A DNA stretch of 64,000 nucleotides from Notolepis coatsorum (GCA_963971535.1 OZ020585.1:20852458-20916457), one strand, 5' to 3'. Numbered from the stretch's first letter, positions 41,654 to 54,136 are shown. The notes: a model not told the origin generated them from the sequence alone. Numbers and translations: made by a program.

Positions 41654-42205
41654 ATGCACTCCGAAATATTGGCCGCTATGAAAACCAGAGAAAAGAAATG
41701 CTCTGAGTTTTGTAAAAGTCAGTCAAAGCTTACCAAAAGCTCGAGCAGTGAACTCCAAGCCCACGTGACTGAACTCAAACTGGAAAGAAACAGACTAAAA
41801 CATGATGTAAACTCCATGATCAAAACTGCAAAAAAGAATTTCATCAATGACAAAACTGAGGAAAACAAAAACAAACCATGTGAACTTTGGAAATTACTCA
41901 ATAATCAACTAGGCTGCAGTAAAAAACTTAAAACCAGATTTTCAAACATAAACATAAAGACGGACAACACGCTCATCACAGACAAGCTGGATGTAGCCAA
42001 TTACTTAAAATTTTTCTTCACAAACATAGCCACAACACTGGTAAACAAACTACCCTCCCACTCAGGGCATTTTGGGGTAGAACACATCATAGCCTACTAC
42101 AATAACCTAGGGGTCCGCAAAGACGATTTCAAACTAGAAATGGTAATAACAGCTGAGGTACTAAAAAAACTGAGCCCCCTCCAACCTAACAAGGCCACGC
42201 CATGA
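41654..42205 (+). pseudogene. LINE X linker and reverse-transcriptase N-terminal region
   Basis: 183 codons with EPWMHSEILAAMKTREKK, a helical Lys/Glu-rich stretch, and a TNIATTLVNKLPS segment, ending ...SPLQPNKATP. A frameshift follows; the continuing homology (FRDSAQ, ARVTPLHKKGS, NYRPVSILTS, FQSGFRTSHSTD, VMLDLQKAFNTV) lies in other frames to about 42610. Confidence 0.82.
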
Positions 42206-42730
42206 CAATATCCCCTCCAAATTCCTCAGAGACTCAGCACAGCAGCCGCCATCACCCCAGTCATCACACACATAAACCTCTCCATAAAACAGGGACACGT
42301 ACCCAAACTTCAAAATTGCGAGAGTAACACCCCTGCACAAAAAGGGCAGCAAATTAGACCCAGGCAACTACCGCCCTGTTTCTATCCTTACCTCCATCTT
42401 GAAAGTCATGGAAAAAAATAGTATACGAACAGGTCGAAAAGTACTTTGCGGGAAAAAATCGAATCTACGAATTCCAATCTGGCTTCAGAACATCCCACTC
42501 CACTGACACATGCCTTCTCTATTTGAACGACCACATCAAACAAGAGGTGGACGTGGGCAAATACTGCGGCATGGTCATGCTGGACCTACAAAAGGCCTTC
42601 AACACTGTCTGTCAATCACTCTATTCTGATTGACAAGCTAAAAGCAATCATTGAGCTGGATGCAATCCTACCTGGAGGGGAGAGAACAGATGGTGGAGGT
42701 AAATGGTACCCTATCCCCCCCCCCCTCCCA

Positions 42731-43244
42731 GTGAGCTGTGGTGTTCCACAAGGAAGCATACTAGGACCGCTACTGTTCCTAATTTATGCAAATGACATGT
42801 CGTCAGCTTGTGACTGCAACTTGTTCCTGTTCGCGGACGACTCAGCCCTGCTGGTCTCTGACAAGAACAAGTTACAGGTTGAAAAAACCCTCAGCTCGGA
42901 ACTAGGCAAAATCTGCATCTGGCTCGCTGCTAACAAACTATCATTACACATGGGCAAAACAGAGTCCATTCTCTTCTGTTCAAATAACAAACTCAGCAAG
43001 ACCGACGGCTTCTCACTTTACAGTGGGTGACAATATTGTCACAAGGAAAGATGAAATTACATACCTAGGTTCCATCCTAGAGGAAAATCTTTCCTGTGAC
43101 AAAATGGCATCCAATGTAATAAAAAAAGTCAACCAACGAACTAGATTCTTGTACCGGATCTCCTCTCTGGTAAACAAGAACACCCTGAAGACTCTGGCAG
43201 GAGCACTCATTCAAGGGTACTACGACTATGCTTGCACCTCATGA
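42731..43244 (+). pseudogene. LINE X reverse-transcriptase catalytic region, frameshifted
   Basis: VPQGSILGPLLFLIYANDMS and FADDSALLVSDKNKL are in one frame to about 43020. A frameshift then leads to GDNIVTRKDEITYLGSILEE and GYYDYACTS. It is closely related to 4995-5864. Stops and shifts make it non-functional. Confidence 0.85.
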
Positions 43245-43689
43245 CCTCATGGTACCAAAGCACCTCAAAGGCACTAAAAACTAAATTACAATTACCCCCC
43301 CCCCCCCCTCACCACCTCCAATGTATACAGTTTCCCCCCCACCCCACCTACCCAACCCCCCCCCTCCACCCGACCTACCAACCTCCTACCTATACCAACC
43401 TCCTCCAATGTACAGTTTCTTCGTCAAATGTATATAGGCCTACTCTCTTTTTTTTAGACCCTTCTTGTATCAAAAACAGTACTGTATTTGTAAATCTGGT
43501 ATGTCATAACTGTATAGATGTAGCAGTACTGTCTATCTGTATGTCATGTATGTCATATTATGATGAATTGAAAATGGGGGACCCTGATGTAAACAAGACG
43601 AAAGTCTTTCTCTGGTCTGCATCCCCTTAACAATTGTGTGTATTGAGCTGTACTGTATTGTACCCATTCTGCAATCTGTTAATAAAATG

Positions 43690-43760
<71 letters not shown>
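43690..43760. repeat. (CAAT)n microsatellite at the LINE X tail
   Basis: About 17 units of AATC/CAAT following the LINE tail ...AATAAAATGTTCAATC. Confidence 0.95.
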
Positions 43761-43761
<1 letters not shown>

Positions 43762-43794
43762 GTCCACGTCAGACTCACAGTGTGCTAGTTATGT

Positions 43795-43945
43795 AGATGG
43801 TGAAAGCTAGATATTTCAAACGTTTTAGTTTGAAACAACTTTTAATCAGGGGAATGCCATGGTTTCTCTAGAGCCCAGCGGGTATTGCTGATTGGCTCGA
43901 ACACGGTATGTTTATGAACAAGAAACCAAACCCGTCTATCGCACG
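43795..43945. mobile_element. partial copy of the TATAGACCTG-type MITE
   Basis: Shares AGCTAGATAT, GAAACAACTTTTAATCAGG, GCCATGGTTTCTC and GATTGGCTCGAACACGGTAT with 14390-14610. It ends at AAACCCGTCTATCGC. Confidence 0.65.
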
Positions 43946-44359
43946 CACGCACACACGCACACAGACTTACTTTCTATCTATCACATCTGAAACTTTTTAC
44001 TGCAGAAAATAGTGTGATGCTGCCATCTTCTGGACATTGATCCAAATGTTCATGGCTTTTATAACAAACAGAAAATTAACTCCTCTGTATTTTGTGCAGT
44101 TACATCAAGACTCATTAATGAGCCATCACTATAATAACAGGACTCATAAGTGTTAGTCACTGCATTACTCATCAGCTGATACTATATTGGTACTAACGAG
44201 TTTTAGGTTTATACTCAAGCCTGACAACTACTTACACCTAATAACCACCAGGTGGCAGCGAAACACAATCCACATGTGTTGCATTGAAGCAGTTTGTCTG
44301 TCTGAGGGTCATCTAAATTCTAAAACGATGCAGACTATCCCATGATGGTGCAGAACGAT

Positions 44360-44450
44360 GCAGAACTTCCCACTACAGTCAGGACAGCTGAAACCCACAC
44401 ACATTTCTGCCGTCAACTAAAAACACAGTGTTTCAATCAATATTATTAAT
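44360..44450 (+). repeat. L2-type LINE tail fragment
   Basis: CACTACAGTCAGGACAGCTG and CCGTCAACTAAAAACACAG match the 3' end of the L2 fragment at 22195-22260. Confidence 0.7.
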
Positions 44451-44549
44451 ACAAAAAAAAAATCGTACTGTATTTTTTACCATTATGTACTACTACTCTA
44501 TACGTATACTACTACCTACTACTATGCTAATATTTCTATAACTACTATG

Positions 44550-45540
44550 TAGGGGAGAGTGGGGTGAGTAGTGCCAAGGGGCATGTAGTTCCACCCCTGT
44601 TATCTAGAAAACCATAGAAGAAGTTGGTCATGTGACAACATATTTTTGAAGAGGCATCCATTTCACTCAACCTGCAGAGAAGGGAGACACCTGGCTTGAG
44701 AGGTAAGCACATTTAAGTTCAAAAAACAGTTTTTTGCCATCCAAAGTAAAATTTGTATGATCAAGGTTTTTTGATTGCTGTGTTTGAACAATTATAGACA
44801 ACTTTGAAAACAGTTCACACATGTTTTAGTGCTTTAGTAAGCTACACCATGAGTCTATACAGTTAGCATGATGCTAGCTCAAAACAGCTGGGGGATGCAT
44901 TTTTTTCAAAATGGTAGGCTTGGGGTGATTTGTGCCAAAGGGCCTGGGTTAAGTTGTGCCAGATATTCTCTTTGTTAAGTTGCCCCAACTTATTTTATTA
45001 ACTATATTACTTTATTGTATTTATTGTTATTGTACATTGCATTCTTGCATTTGATCACTAAAACGATGTGATATTCTTAATTTTAGACCAAAATCCATCA
45101 TGCCACGCAGATATACAAACGGAAGACAGACAGGGTTTCAACTCCTCTTGAGAAGTTGGAAAGAGCAGTGAAAGAGGTGCAACAGGGGAAGACTATACGT
45201 CAGGTTGGAAAGGAGATGAAGATCTGCAGGATGCTTTTACCGCTTTTGAGATTAAAATGATCTGTTTTACGTAAAATTATCAATGGCACAATTTACCCCA
45301 GTGTATTCTCTCTAATGTCACAACTTACCCCGCACCGGGGGCAAGTTGTGCCACAAAACCACTTTTTTTTCTAAAGCTATATTTCTGAAACAGTTTATTT
45401 AAGATCCAAAGTGATTGTCCCCAGGGATGCACAACATCCTAAACTATATGTACATATTTTAGTTGGGGGCATTACTGTAATCCCCTTGCTTTAAAGGCAC
45501 TTTAAGTAAAAAGTGGCACTCCTCACCCCACTCTCCCCTA
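44550..45540. mobile_element. pogo-like DNA element with internal transposase remnant
   Basis: Inverted termini GGGGAGAGTGGGGTGAGTAG and its partner CTCACCCCACTCTCCCC, flanked by TA on both sides. The interior repeats the terminal-like words (AAGTTGTGCC). A fragment of the transposase N-terminus is inside. Length is about 990 bp; it is non-autonomous. Confidence 0.75.
45100..45245 (+). pseudogene. pogo-type transposase N-terminal fragment
   Basis: The ATG at 45100 opens MPRRYTN, then after a one-base shift KRKTDRVSTPLEKLERAVKE and QQGKTIRQVGKEMKI. This matches the psq-type helix-turn-helix start of pogo-like transposases. The catalytic domain is deleted. Confidence 0.7.
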
Positions 45541-46489
45541 CTCAGAGTGAAGCACTTAATTTCGACACTGCTTGACGAACATATAAAAGCATCAGCTAAA
45601 TGACTAAATGTAAATGTATACACAATATTCTCTTCATCACTATTATCCTAATATATTCTCTATACATTTACTTACTGGTTGCATTTGTTTTATGAATTAA
45701 TTTACAAAATCTCCAGTTTGTAGCCTTTGCAATGTACATACATCACTTCATGTTTCAATATGAATGATATCAATATGAATTGGATTCGTAGCTCAGTTTG
45801 ACTCTTTTATTATGTGTTTAACTATTTTTACTCGTTTATAATCAATGGTCTGGCTTCGGCTTCGACATGCGTGTAGAACATGGCCATATGGAACCTGCCA
45901 CAATGTCACAGTAGTAAAGTTTACACGCCACTGATGACAATCACACCACATTTGGAGGGTGTGTCAGAGTATGGCAGCGTATCCCCAGGGAGCAATAACA
46001 CTTCTCTGTGAAGTTTTTACTCATTTCTGTTGCCGTGGCCTTTGTCTCATTTCAATCTGCTTTAGGTTGCATCTTTTTGGGGTGGGAGGAGAATGTCATG
46101 GGGGTTCAGGGGTCAGAGGTCGCCGTGTCAGTGAGGTCATGGGGAAGAGGAGAAGGACGGGGGACCCCCTCTTATAATCCACACGAGGACACTTCTAGAG
46201 ATGGTCCCTGAAAACAAATTCCTCCAGTCGGTTCTCCCTGCTATCCCCTCGGTAGCTTAGGGCGGGTGTTATGCACCGTATGAGTACCCTCCAAAGGTGA
46301 GCCCCCCCCCCTACCACCCCTACCAGTGCTACTCACATTATGCGACTGGAGAGACAATGGAGGGCACTTGGAGTTAAGCTGGAGATGACTTGGGGGTGGT
46401 GGCTATTGTTAGTGTTAAGCATTGTGTCCCCCAACAAGAACCCTGCAGAGGGAAAATATTTCACCGCCATGAAGGAAACGGAGAGAGCA
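45541..46489. other. intergenic, no gene seen
   Basis: Contains a LINE/SINE tail at 45582-45616 (ATAAAAGCATCAGCTAAATG). Otherwise there is nothing I can name. Confidence 0.4.
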
Positions 46490-47316
46490 GAGGAGTGGGG
46501 AAGGAGGAGAGAAGGAGAGAGGAGAGGAGGAGCAAGGAAGGAGGAGAGGAGGAGCGGGGAAGGAGGAGAGGAGGAGAGAGGAGAGGAGGAGGAGCGGGGA
46601 AGGAGGAGAGGAGGAGAGAGGAGAGGAGGAGGAGCGGGGAAGGAGGAGAGAGGAGAGGAGGAGCGGGGAAAGAGGAGAGAGGAGAGGAGGAGCGGGGAAG
46701 GATGAGAGGAGGAGCGGAGAAGGAGGAGAGGAGGAGCGGGGAAAGATGAGAGGAGGAGAGAGGAGAGGCGGAGAGGAAGAAGGGCGGGGAAGGAGGAGAG
46801 GAGGAGAGGGGAGAGGCGGAGAGGGGAAGGAGGAGAGAGGAGAGGAGGAGCGGAGAAGGAGGAGAGGAAGAGCGGGAAAGGAAAAGAGGAGGAGAGGGGA
46901 AGGAGGAGAGGAGCGGGGAAAGAGGCGAGGAGGAGAGAGGAGAGGAGGAGCAGGGAAGGAGGAGAGGAGGAGAGAGGAGAGGCGGAGAGGGGAAGGAGGA
47001 GAGGAGGAGCGGGGAAAGAGAGGAGGAGAGAGGAGAGGAGGAGTGGGGAAGGAGGAGAGGAGGAGCGGGGAAGGAGGAGAGAGAAGAGGAGGAGAGGAGA
47101 TGGGAAGGAGGAGAGGAGAGGAGGAGAGGGGAAGGAGGAGAGGAGGAGAGGATATGGGAAGGAGGAGAGGAGAGGAGGGGAAAGAGGAGAGAGGAGAGGA
47201 GGATAGGAGATGGGAAGGAGGAGAGGATAGGAGGAGCGGGGAAGGAGGAGAAAGGAGAAGAAAAGGAGGAGAGAGGAGCGGGGAAAGAGGAGAAGGAGGA
47301 TAGAGGAGAGGAGGAG
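46490..47316 (+). repeat. polypurine tract, about 830 bp
   Basis: Almost pure A/G on the + strand, built of GGAGAGGAGGAG and GGGGAAGGAGG units with no fixed period. It is likely to form triplex or quadruplex structures and gives long Arg/Glu/Gly spurious frames. Confidence 0.96.
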
Positions 47317-47419
47317 CCGGTAGGGGTGAAGTTTGTCCTAAAATGTAGCAGATCGAGGGTGGTCCTGTGTGGGAATGGTGAATTGGGGATGTGAATTCAC
47401 ACAGTCATTGATCTGTGAA

Positions 47420-48365
47420 TGATGGATCAGAATCAGAATCAGCTTTATTGTCACATCTTTCTATTCTGTTACAGCATAGAGGAGTGAAATCCTTTGTCCT
47501 TGGCTCCTCTGCCTGGCAGCAGCCTCAACATAAAGTAGTACAAAAATGAAAGCAATAAATGTAGCATGACAATTTTTTTCAGCATAAGCAATGATAAAAA
47601 AAATAGCATTCATTTACAAAACCATCATCACAATTTATTCATAATTACAGTGTGGGTGTGGTGGGTGCAAAGTGGCAGTAGAATCAGGGATAAAGTAGCG
47701 CTATAGAGGCTTCTACATAACAAACGCTGCATGGGTGTAGTGTTTGCAAATCAGTGGCAGAAACAGTGATACAACAGCACTGGATTTCCTCAGTCACAGA
47801 CAGGCTGCTCGTGTTATCTGCTCGTCTGACTGCCTGGGGGGGGGAAACGTTCTGGAGTCTGCTGGTCGGGGCCTTGAGACTGCGGTACCATTTGCTGTGT
47901 GGCAACAGCTGCAACAGTTTGTGGTTGGGGTGGCTGTATATATCCTGGATGGAGGGAAGCTCACATCCATGGATGTTCTGGACCGTTAATGAACGTATAA
48001 TGTATGACGTACAGTATATCATGCCAGTTAGAGTACCTTATGTATACTGCACCTGTGTATACTGTTTACTTTACTTGCTCATAGTATATATTCAGAAGTG
48101 TTTTATTGCCAATATTTATTGTAACGTATAATATAACTGATCGGGCATACAGACCCTCATCTGCACCTTTGATTACACTGTTTACTTGCTCATATTCTTA
48201 TATTCAGAGTTAATTATATTGTTTACACTGCTTATTTTTATCTTTACTATAATTGTATAGTGTTCTACTATTACCATACCCCCCCCCCCCCCCCCCCCAT
48301 GCTGCTATGACGCCCGAATGACCCCAAGGGAATCAATAAAGGAATATCTTATCTCATGACTCTCT
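47420..48365 (-). repeat. LINE-like 3' end, reverse orientation, with tail at 48316
   Basis: CAGAATCAGAATCAGCTTTA at 47430 is the reverse of a GATTCT-tailed fish LINE end. The later part (47760-47990) looks like a degraded coding remnant. A separate forward tail CCCAAGGGAATCAATAAAGG lies at 48323-48342, after a C homopolymer at 48281-48298. Confidence 0.5.
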
Positions 48366-48479
48366 GTAGCACTTTGCAGTTGAGGGCAGCAGTTTCAGGC
48401 GGTGATGCACCACAGGATGCCCTCGGTTGTGCCTCTGTCGGCCAGTAGGATCTGGGGACCCATGGCAAATTTCTTTCAG

Positions 48480-49010
48480 TTCAAGTTTCAAGTTTTGTTT
48501 TATTTGTCACATATAAGGTACATGTACATTACAGTGCTTGGTTCTGTATGAGCCCCCTGGTGTTGTGCTTCATACGGTAAAAACAAAAGTAAAAAGAATA
48601 AAGACCAAACACTATACAAAATATCCAATATCCAACTAAAGTACAAACTAAAGTACAAAATGCAACCAAATGGTAAAATTAGGTAGAGATATAGTGCAAA
48701 TCTTTAGTGATAAATAGATCAAATGTGGTGTAGTGTTAAAAAGTGTTTAAAGTGTCTAAAGTGAATGTTAAATGTGAGTGTTTAGACTTTAGAGTGTGTG
48801 CATGTGGATGTGTGTGCAGTGAATGTAGATGGATGGGTTAATGTTGCATAGAGTCATTGAGCATCCTTCTGAGTCTCTCTGTGCCGGCCATGAGACTCCG
48901 GTAGCGCTTGCCTGACCGCAGCAGTGCAAAGAGGCAGTTGTTTGGGTGGCTAGAGGCGGCCGCCTGAGGTGAAAGAAGCGTTGTTGTGCTTGCAACTCCA
49001 TTTTGTCTAT
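48480..49010 (-). repeat. LINE-like 3' end, reverse orientation
   Basis: GTTTTATTTGTCACATATAA at 48494 resembles a reverse LINE end. On the minus strand 48840-48960 reads a FALLRSGKRYRSLMAGTERL-like segment, common near the end of fish LINE proteins. No intact frame is present. Confidence 0.5.
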
Positions 49011-49389
49011 TTTCATAACATTATCAAGTATAAACGATACATCCCCAGCAAGCAAGCATCGGGCCAACCGGAGTCCAGGCCAGCTGACACTGTGTCACTC
49101 ACAACCAGACATGAATTAGCCTTTCATTCAAACCCAAATGTAAATTCTGATTTAGGAAGATTCTCCCAGAAACTTTGAAGATGCTGTTAGGAGTGTATTA
49201 CAGATTCAGTTGTATTCTTAGCTTGCGTTTGAAATCTTCATCTTATCTCAAGACTGTCGTTTTAACAATGTTGAATCAACGTTGGTCAAAAGACTGACGT
49301 TAGAAGACGTTTCTTTTGACACCTTTTTGGCAAATAGCTCTAATGGCCTGGTGTGTATTTCACAAGGTTGTTCAAGGACCAACACCAGT

Positions 49390-49905
49390 GGGTGAAGTTA
49401 TGTATAGTTTAACCAGTGGGTGAATTTATACATGTTGTATAGTTTAACCAGTGGGTGAATTTATACATGTTGTATAGTTTAACCAGTGGGTGAAGTTATA
49501 CATGTTGTATAGTTTAACCAGTGGGTGAATTTATACATGTTGCATAGTTTAACCAGTGGGTGAATTTATACATGTTGTATAGTTTAACCAGTTGGTGAAT
49601 TTATACATGTTGTATAGTTTAACCAGTGGGTTGGTGAAGTTATACATGTTGTATAGTTTAACCAGTGGGTTGGTGAATTTATACATGTTGTATAGTTTAA
49701 CCAGTGGGTTGGTGAAGTTATACATATTGTATAGTTTAACCAGTGGGTGAATTTATACATGTTGTATAGTTTAACCAGTGGGTGAATTTATACATGTTGT
49801 ATAGTTTAACCAGTGGGTTGGTGAACTTATACATGTTGTATAGTTTAACCAGTGGGTTGGTGAATTTATACATGTTGTATAGTTTAACATTAACCAGTAG
49901 GTTGG
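49390..49905 (+). repeat. 35-39-bp minisatellite, about 14 units
   Basis: The unit starts TGAATTTATACATGTTGTAT and continues AGTTTAACCAGTGGG. Some units have an added TTGG, which gives 39 bp. It is in the mfsd2a-mycl interval. Confidence 0.95.
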
Positions 49906-51445
49906 TGACTAACTGTGCAGAATGATCACGATTGATGAGGGTTGATTTGGAGAACAGATGTATATTAGACTAATTTGCTGGGAGTGGACTGGACAGACCA
50001 GGCCAGCTTAAGCCAGAGCCAAAACCAAAGATTACAGTATAGGTGAGCTGCACGCTAATTAGACACCCTGTTCAGTCTGGGGACGCCGCTTGTGGGGCGT
50101 GGGGTGACACGAGACCACAGGCCATACGCGTGTTTGACCTCAGGCGTACGTATCCCTGACAACAGATGTCCATCACCAATCAGTGTCATTAGCGTAGTCT
50201 GGATATGGCGGGAGCTAGTGGGGGGTCTCCTCTTGACCACTGAGACGCACGCCACAGTCCACTCTGATCAATATGCTGCACAGGAAGGAGGAGGGAACGG
50301 GAACAGTGGCGTATGATGATGATGATGATGATGACCGTGTCTTGTTTCGTCGGGAGACGTTGGGGAACTCTGACCCCTCGCCTGCCAGAGGCCAGTGGGG
50401 GAGCACAATGCACGAGTCTCTCTAATGTTCTGCACCACTCCAGACCAGTTCATATGATTTGAAATTAGTTTATGGCCTCACTTATGACCATTTCCTGGGT
50501 CAATGTGATGCTTTCCTGTCTAATGCTCAAATCGGTTTACCTATACCAAACTGAACGTTTTTACAAATTGGGTCAACGGGGGGGGGGGGGGGGGGGGCTG
50601 CTTGAGCTTCACTTGTCACATGAGGTCAGCTCGTCCACACAGAGTTGTTCTCAAGATCCTCTTAGGCTGTCTGCACGCATTCCTTTTCGGATGTGACAGA
50701 CACAACAGAAACCAAAGGCAAGACAATGATGCTTATTTCAGACATTAACGTGTGGGATGATGAGGTTTACCCACCGAAAAGAGGATTACTAGTTTACTTA
50801 TTACACCTACTGTATGTACATTTCAGCGAGAGGGCTGCGGCGGTATTTATCATTTATCGACTGTCTTATCGCATTTTTTTTGTTTTTTGTATTTGTATTT
50901 GAATGTCAGCTGAAAATGTATCGCAGTTCACACTTCCTATCACCATGCAAACTCATGAACATCAATTGGATGATCTAAATTGAGATTTTCCATGTAGTTA
51001 TTGTAATAAAGGATATATCAATAACAAAAAAGTCTGTCTGAAAATTGTGTTATGTATTATTATATTACTTACTTACTTATATATATATTTTTGTTTTTAA
51101 TTATTATTATTATTATAAAAAATATTTTTAAACATATTTCCCAGCACTAAATTCAGCCGAATTATGCTCCTTTTATTTACTTGACTCTTTTGTGTTCAAA
51201 CACACTACTCGACCATCCCCTCTCCCATCTCCACTTGTAAATGTTATGCATCCTAGTATCCCCCTGAATACATCTCATAACCATATGCATTGTCCAAAGT
51301 CAAATAGCCGAATATGCTAATGTAAGGCTCATTAGTGTCAATTCCCACCTTTGGAAAGCAAATTGAGTTGGTCCACAAACCACTGTGGTACCAAATCAAC
51401 ACCCCTTCTTTTAACTGTGTGGATGCTTTGTAGCTGCTTTGTCTA
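49906..51445. other. intergenic, no gene seen
   Basis: A GAT microsatellite lies at 50315-50332 and a G homopolymer at 50578-50598. No exon or element was recognised. Confidence 0.4.
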
Positions 51446-51548
51446 CACAGTCAATTTGACTCAAACTGAGTACATTGTACTCAAACTGTAAGATTTTAGT
51501 TCAGTTTGAGTAAAATGTACTCAGTTTCAGTCAAATTTACACTGTGAA
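51446..51548. mobile_element. short foldback MITE
   Basis: Two arms of about 45 bp (CAATTTGACTCAAACTGAGT and its inverted partner ACTCAGTTTCAGTCAAATTT) meet around 51491. The ends read ACACAGT and ACACTGTG. Confidence 0.7.
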
Positions 51549-52173
51549 ATTTACTGTGTACCTTTAGGTAGGTAGGTATTTATTTAGACAACAAAACATA
51601 TACAGATTATTACATCACATATTTGCTTTAGTCAAGGATAGGAACGAAAAAGCCAATGACTTATTTACATCGTTGACCCTGATGTGATCTAATGTGAAAT
51701 ACACAACCCCCCCTCCTGCTTGGAGCTTTGAAATCTTCAAAAGCCGCAATTTCTTAACCAATGAATTAATAGCAACTGAGTGCCTGTAATACTGGGTGCA
51801 TGATTGATTGGTGATACTTTAGTGAACCATATTATTATGCAGATGATCTTATGGTATTTAGTCAGAGTAGCGCTGGTCTCCAGCAGCTTCTTACTATAAT
51901 GTTCTGTGTATGGGGTTGAACATGATATCAAATACAATGCCAGTAAGAGTGCTGTTTTAATCTGTAGATCCAAAGAGGACAAATGTCAAACATTTCCTGA
52001 CTTCAAATAATCTTGGGGTCTGTGAAAAGGTCAAATATCGTCGACATTTTATTAGAGAACAAATGACAGATGATGATGATACAGGCAATGCCGCAGGATG
52101 TATGCACAAGCGAACACTCTCTCACGCAAGTTTAGTATGTGTACAGATGGAGTGAAAGTGTCTCTGTTCAGAG

Positions 52174-52818
52174 CAGGGGTCGGGAACCTATGGCTCGCGA
52201 GCCATATATGGCTCGCGAGCCATATATGGCTCTTCTGGTGACCAGACATTTTTGAGTAAAAAAAAAAAAAAAAAAATTTTTTTTTTAATGCTTGTGATAT
52301 TTCTTAATAATACTGTGTAATTTTAAAGTAAACAGAAATTAGTTTTGAAGATACAGCTAATAGTATCTGTAGCTGAAGATATAGCGAGCAGAGCTGGCGA
52401 GGGAACACAAGTGGACAGAAATTAAAAATCTTCAACCTGAAGACCAGCTGATTCTTAAAACTTGGAACGAGCTTCCTGTGACATACCACACAATGCAGCG
52501 TGAGTATTGCCGTATTGACCATGTTTGGCTCTACATATGCATGTGGGCAGTCATTCTTGCATATGAGGAACATTAAGACCAACCTACGCTCACGTTTAAC
52601 TGATGGAAGCCTCAACGCCTGCATGAAGCTCAATCTCACCACGTGTGAACCAGATTACAAGGCCATCAGCAAAACCATGCAGCACCAGAAGTCGCATTAA
52701 AAGTAAGACATATTTAATTTATTATATGTTAAAAATACTATATATGGCTCTCAATGAAATATATTTAGAAATATTTGGCTTTTATGGCTCTCCCAGTCAA
52801 AAAGGTTCCTGACCCCTG
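52174..52818. mobile_element. hAT element with transposase C-terminal remnant
   Basis: Inverted termini CAGGGGTCGGGAACC and GGTTCCTGACCCCTG. A tandem GGCTCGCGAGCCATATAT lies near the left end. No matching 8-bp duplication was found at the ends. A T/A homopolymer is at 52259-52286. Confidence 0.82.
52500..52700 (+). pseudogene. hAT transposase C-terminal (dimerisation) fragment
   Basis: Reads MFGSTYACGQSFLHMRNIKT, NLRSRLTDGSLNACMKL and a short tail to TAA. This matches the hAT-family C-terminal domain (the F..M..IK...R.RLTD.HL pattern). The upstream part is lost. Confidence 0.75.
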
Positions 52819-53264
52819 ACCTAGATGGTGTAGTGCAAGTGAAATGTTTGTGGCTGCACGTGTCAATACCTTCCAAGCTGTTTTAAGAAATCTCATGTAT
52901 AAATGTATCTGTCGGCTAAATGACTCTGGAAATGAGATCGTTCTGGTTTTAACGGACATTAGGTTCAGTGTCACACGTTACCACTCATCTATGTGGAGAC
53001 ATTGGACCATGAGTCTGTATTAAAGTTTGGATTTAATTGAATAATCAAACACAAAATGAATAATAAAACACAAAACATACGTGTGCCCTGTATATGAAGT
53101 ATGAAGAAACACAAGCTGTGAAAGGAGTTTAATAAAATGAACAACTATGGAACTACAAACTAACCCATAATGGCCCCATAACAGCATTGCCAACTTTTTA
53201 TATCAACCATTCTCAGCACTGTCACTTTTTCATACATCATTATTATGCTAGTTTTTATTGTGTT
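52819..53264. other. intergenic, no gene seen
   Basis: A short GCTAAATGAC tail motif is at 52914. Nothing else was recognised. Confidence 0.4.
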
Positions 53265-53303
<39 letters not shown>

Positions 53304-53550
53304 AACTGTATTAACAGATTGCAGAATGGGTACAGTACGGCTCAATACACACAATTGTTAAGGGCATGCAGACCAGAGAGAGACTTTTGTCTTGTTTACA
53401 TCAGGGTCCCCCATTTTCAATTCATCGTAACATTTATGACATACAGGTAGACAGTACTGCTACATCTATACATTTATGACATACCAGATTTGCAAATACA
53501 GTACTGTTTGTGATACAAAAAGAGTCCATAAAAGAGAGTATATACATTTG
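53265..53550 (-). repeat. LINE X 3' end copy (longest tail fragment)
   Basis: (TTGA)n at 53269-53300, then CAGATTGCAGAATGGGTACA, GGGTCCCCCATTTTCAATTC and GACATACAGGTAGACAGTAC. Confidence 0.85.
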
Positions 53551-54136
53551 AGCATGTAAGTGTCTTGTGCACGGTGACCATGCAGGCTGCCCCTCGTAGC
53601 TCCTGGTGCAGCAGCACGTCAGCCTGGGAGATGGAGTTAATGGAGGAGAGGCTCAGCTGAACCCGTGTTTGGCATCATCAGGGTTAACACGCACCACTTC
53701 CACTCCAGGACCAGAATGCTGCTTATGCTGCTTATTGATCCATAGGCATTATTATGTGCATCATTGAAACAATGGGAGACATGATGGGACATCTGCCTCA
53801 AATGTATACCGGCTCTCTTGTCCCTCTCCGAAGCAGCGTATTAACTAAGCAGCATCTAAACTGAATCTTGTGGCTCTAATTAAGTCACTTTGAGATGTCA
53901 TGTATATACACATTCATCTCAACATCAATTTAGTTATCGATTGGATGAGGGAAATTAATATGTCCTATACAGAGAGGCAATGCGACCCTAGACTGTTGGC
54001 CCGGTCATATTAAATGGGATTATTTCTAAAAACGAATGAGTCAGAGTCACACTCCGTGGCCAAATGTTCTTTTTTAGTCTTGAGGGGATTTAACGTCTAA
54101 GATGTTTCAATTATGCCTTGAATGGCTTGAAGGCCT
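53551..54136. other. upstream region of mycl, no repeat seen
   Basis: The stretch 53580-54120 has no recognisable repeat and contains AT-rich words such as TTAATTA-like runs. It may hold regulatory sequence for mycl, but conservation cannot be judged from this sequence alone. Confidence 0.35.

Larger units (their letters stand above)
41440..43765 (+). mobile_element. LINE X, longer copy (linker and reverse transcriptase, frameshifted)
   Basis: Starts in the region between endonuclease and reverse transcriptase (LKTYSFNLELESLDWSDEL-like). It continues through the frames below, the shared tail at 43560-43690, and a (CAAT)n array at 43690-43760. About 430 bp present in the 4993 copy are deleted at about 43292. 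Confidence 0.85.

Noticed and set aside
46340-47303. Long Arg/Gly/Glu-rich frames
   Set aside because: Translation of the polypurine tract in all three frames; no gene structure.
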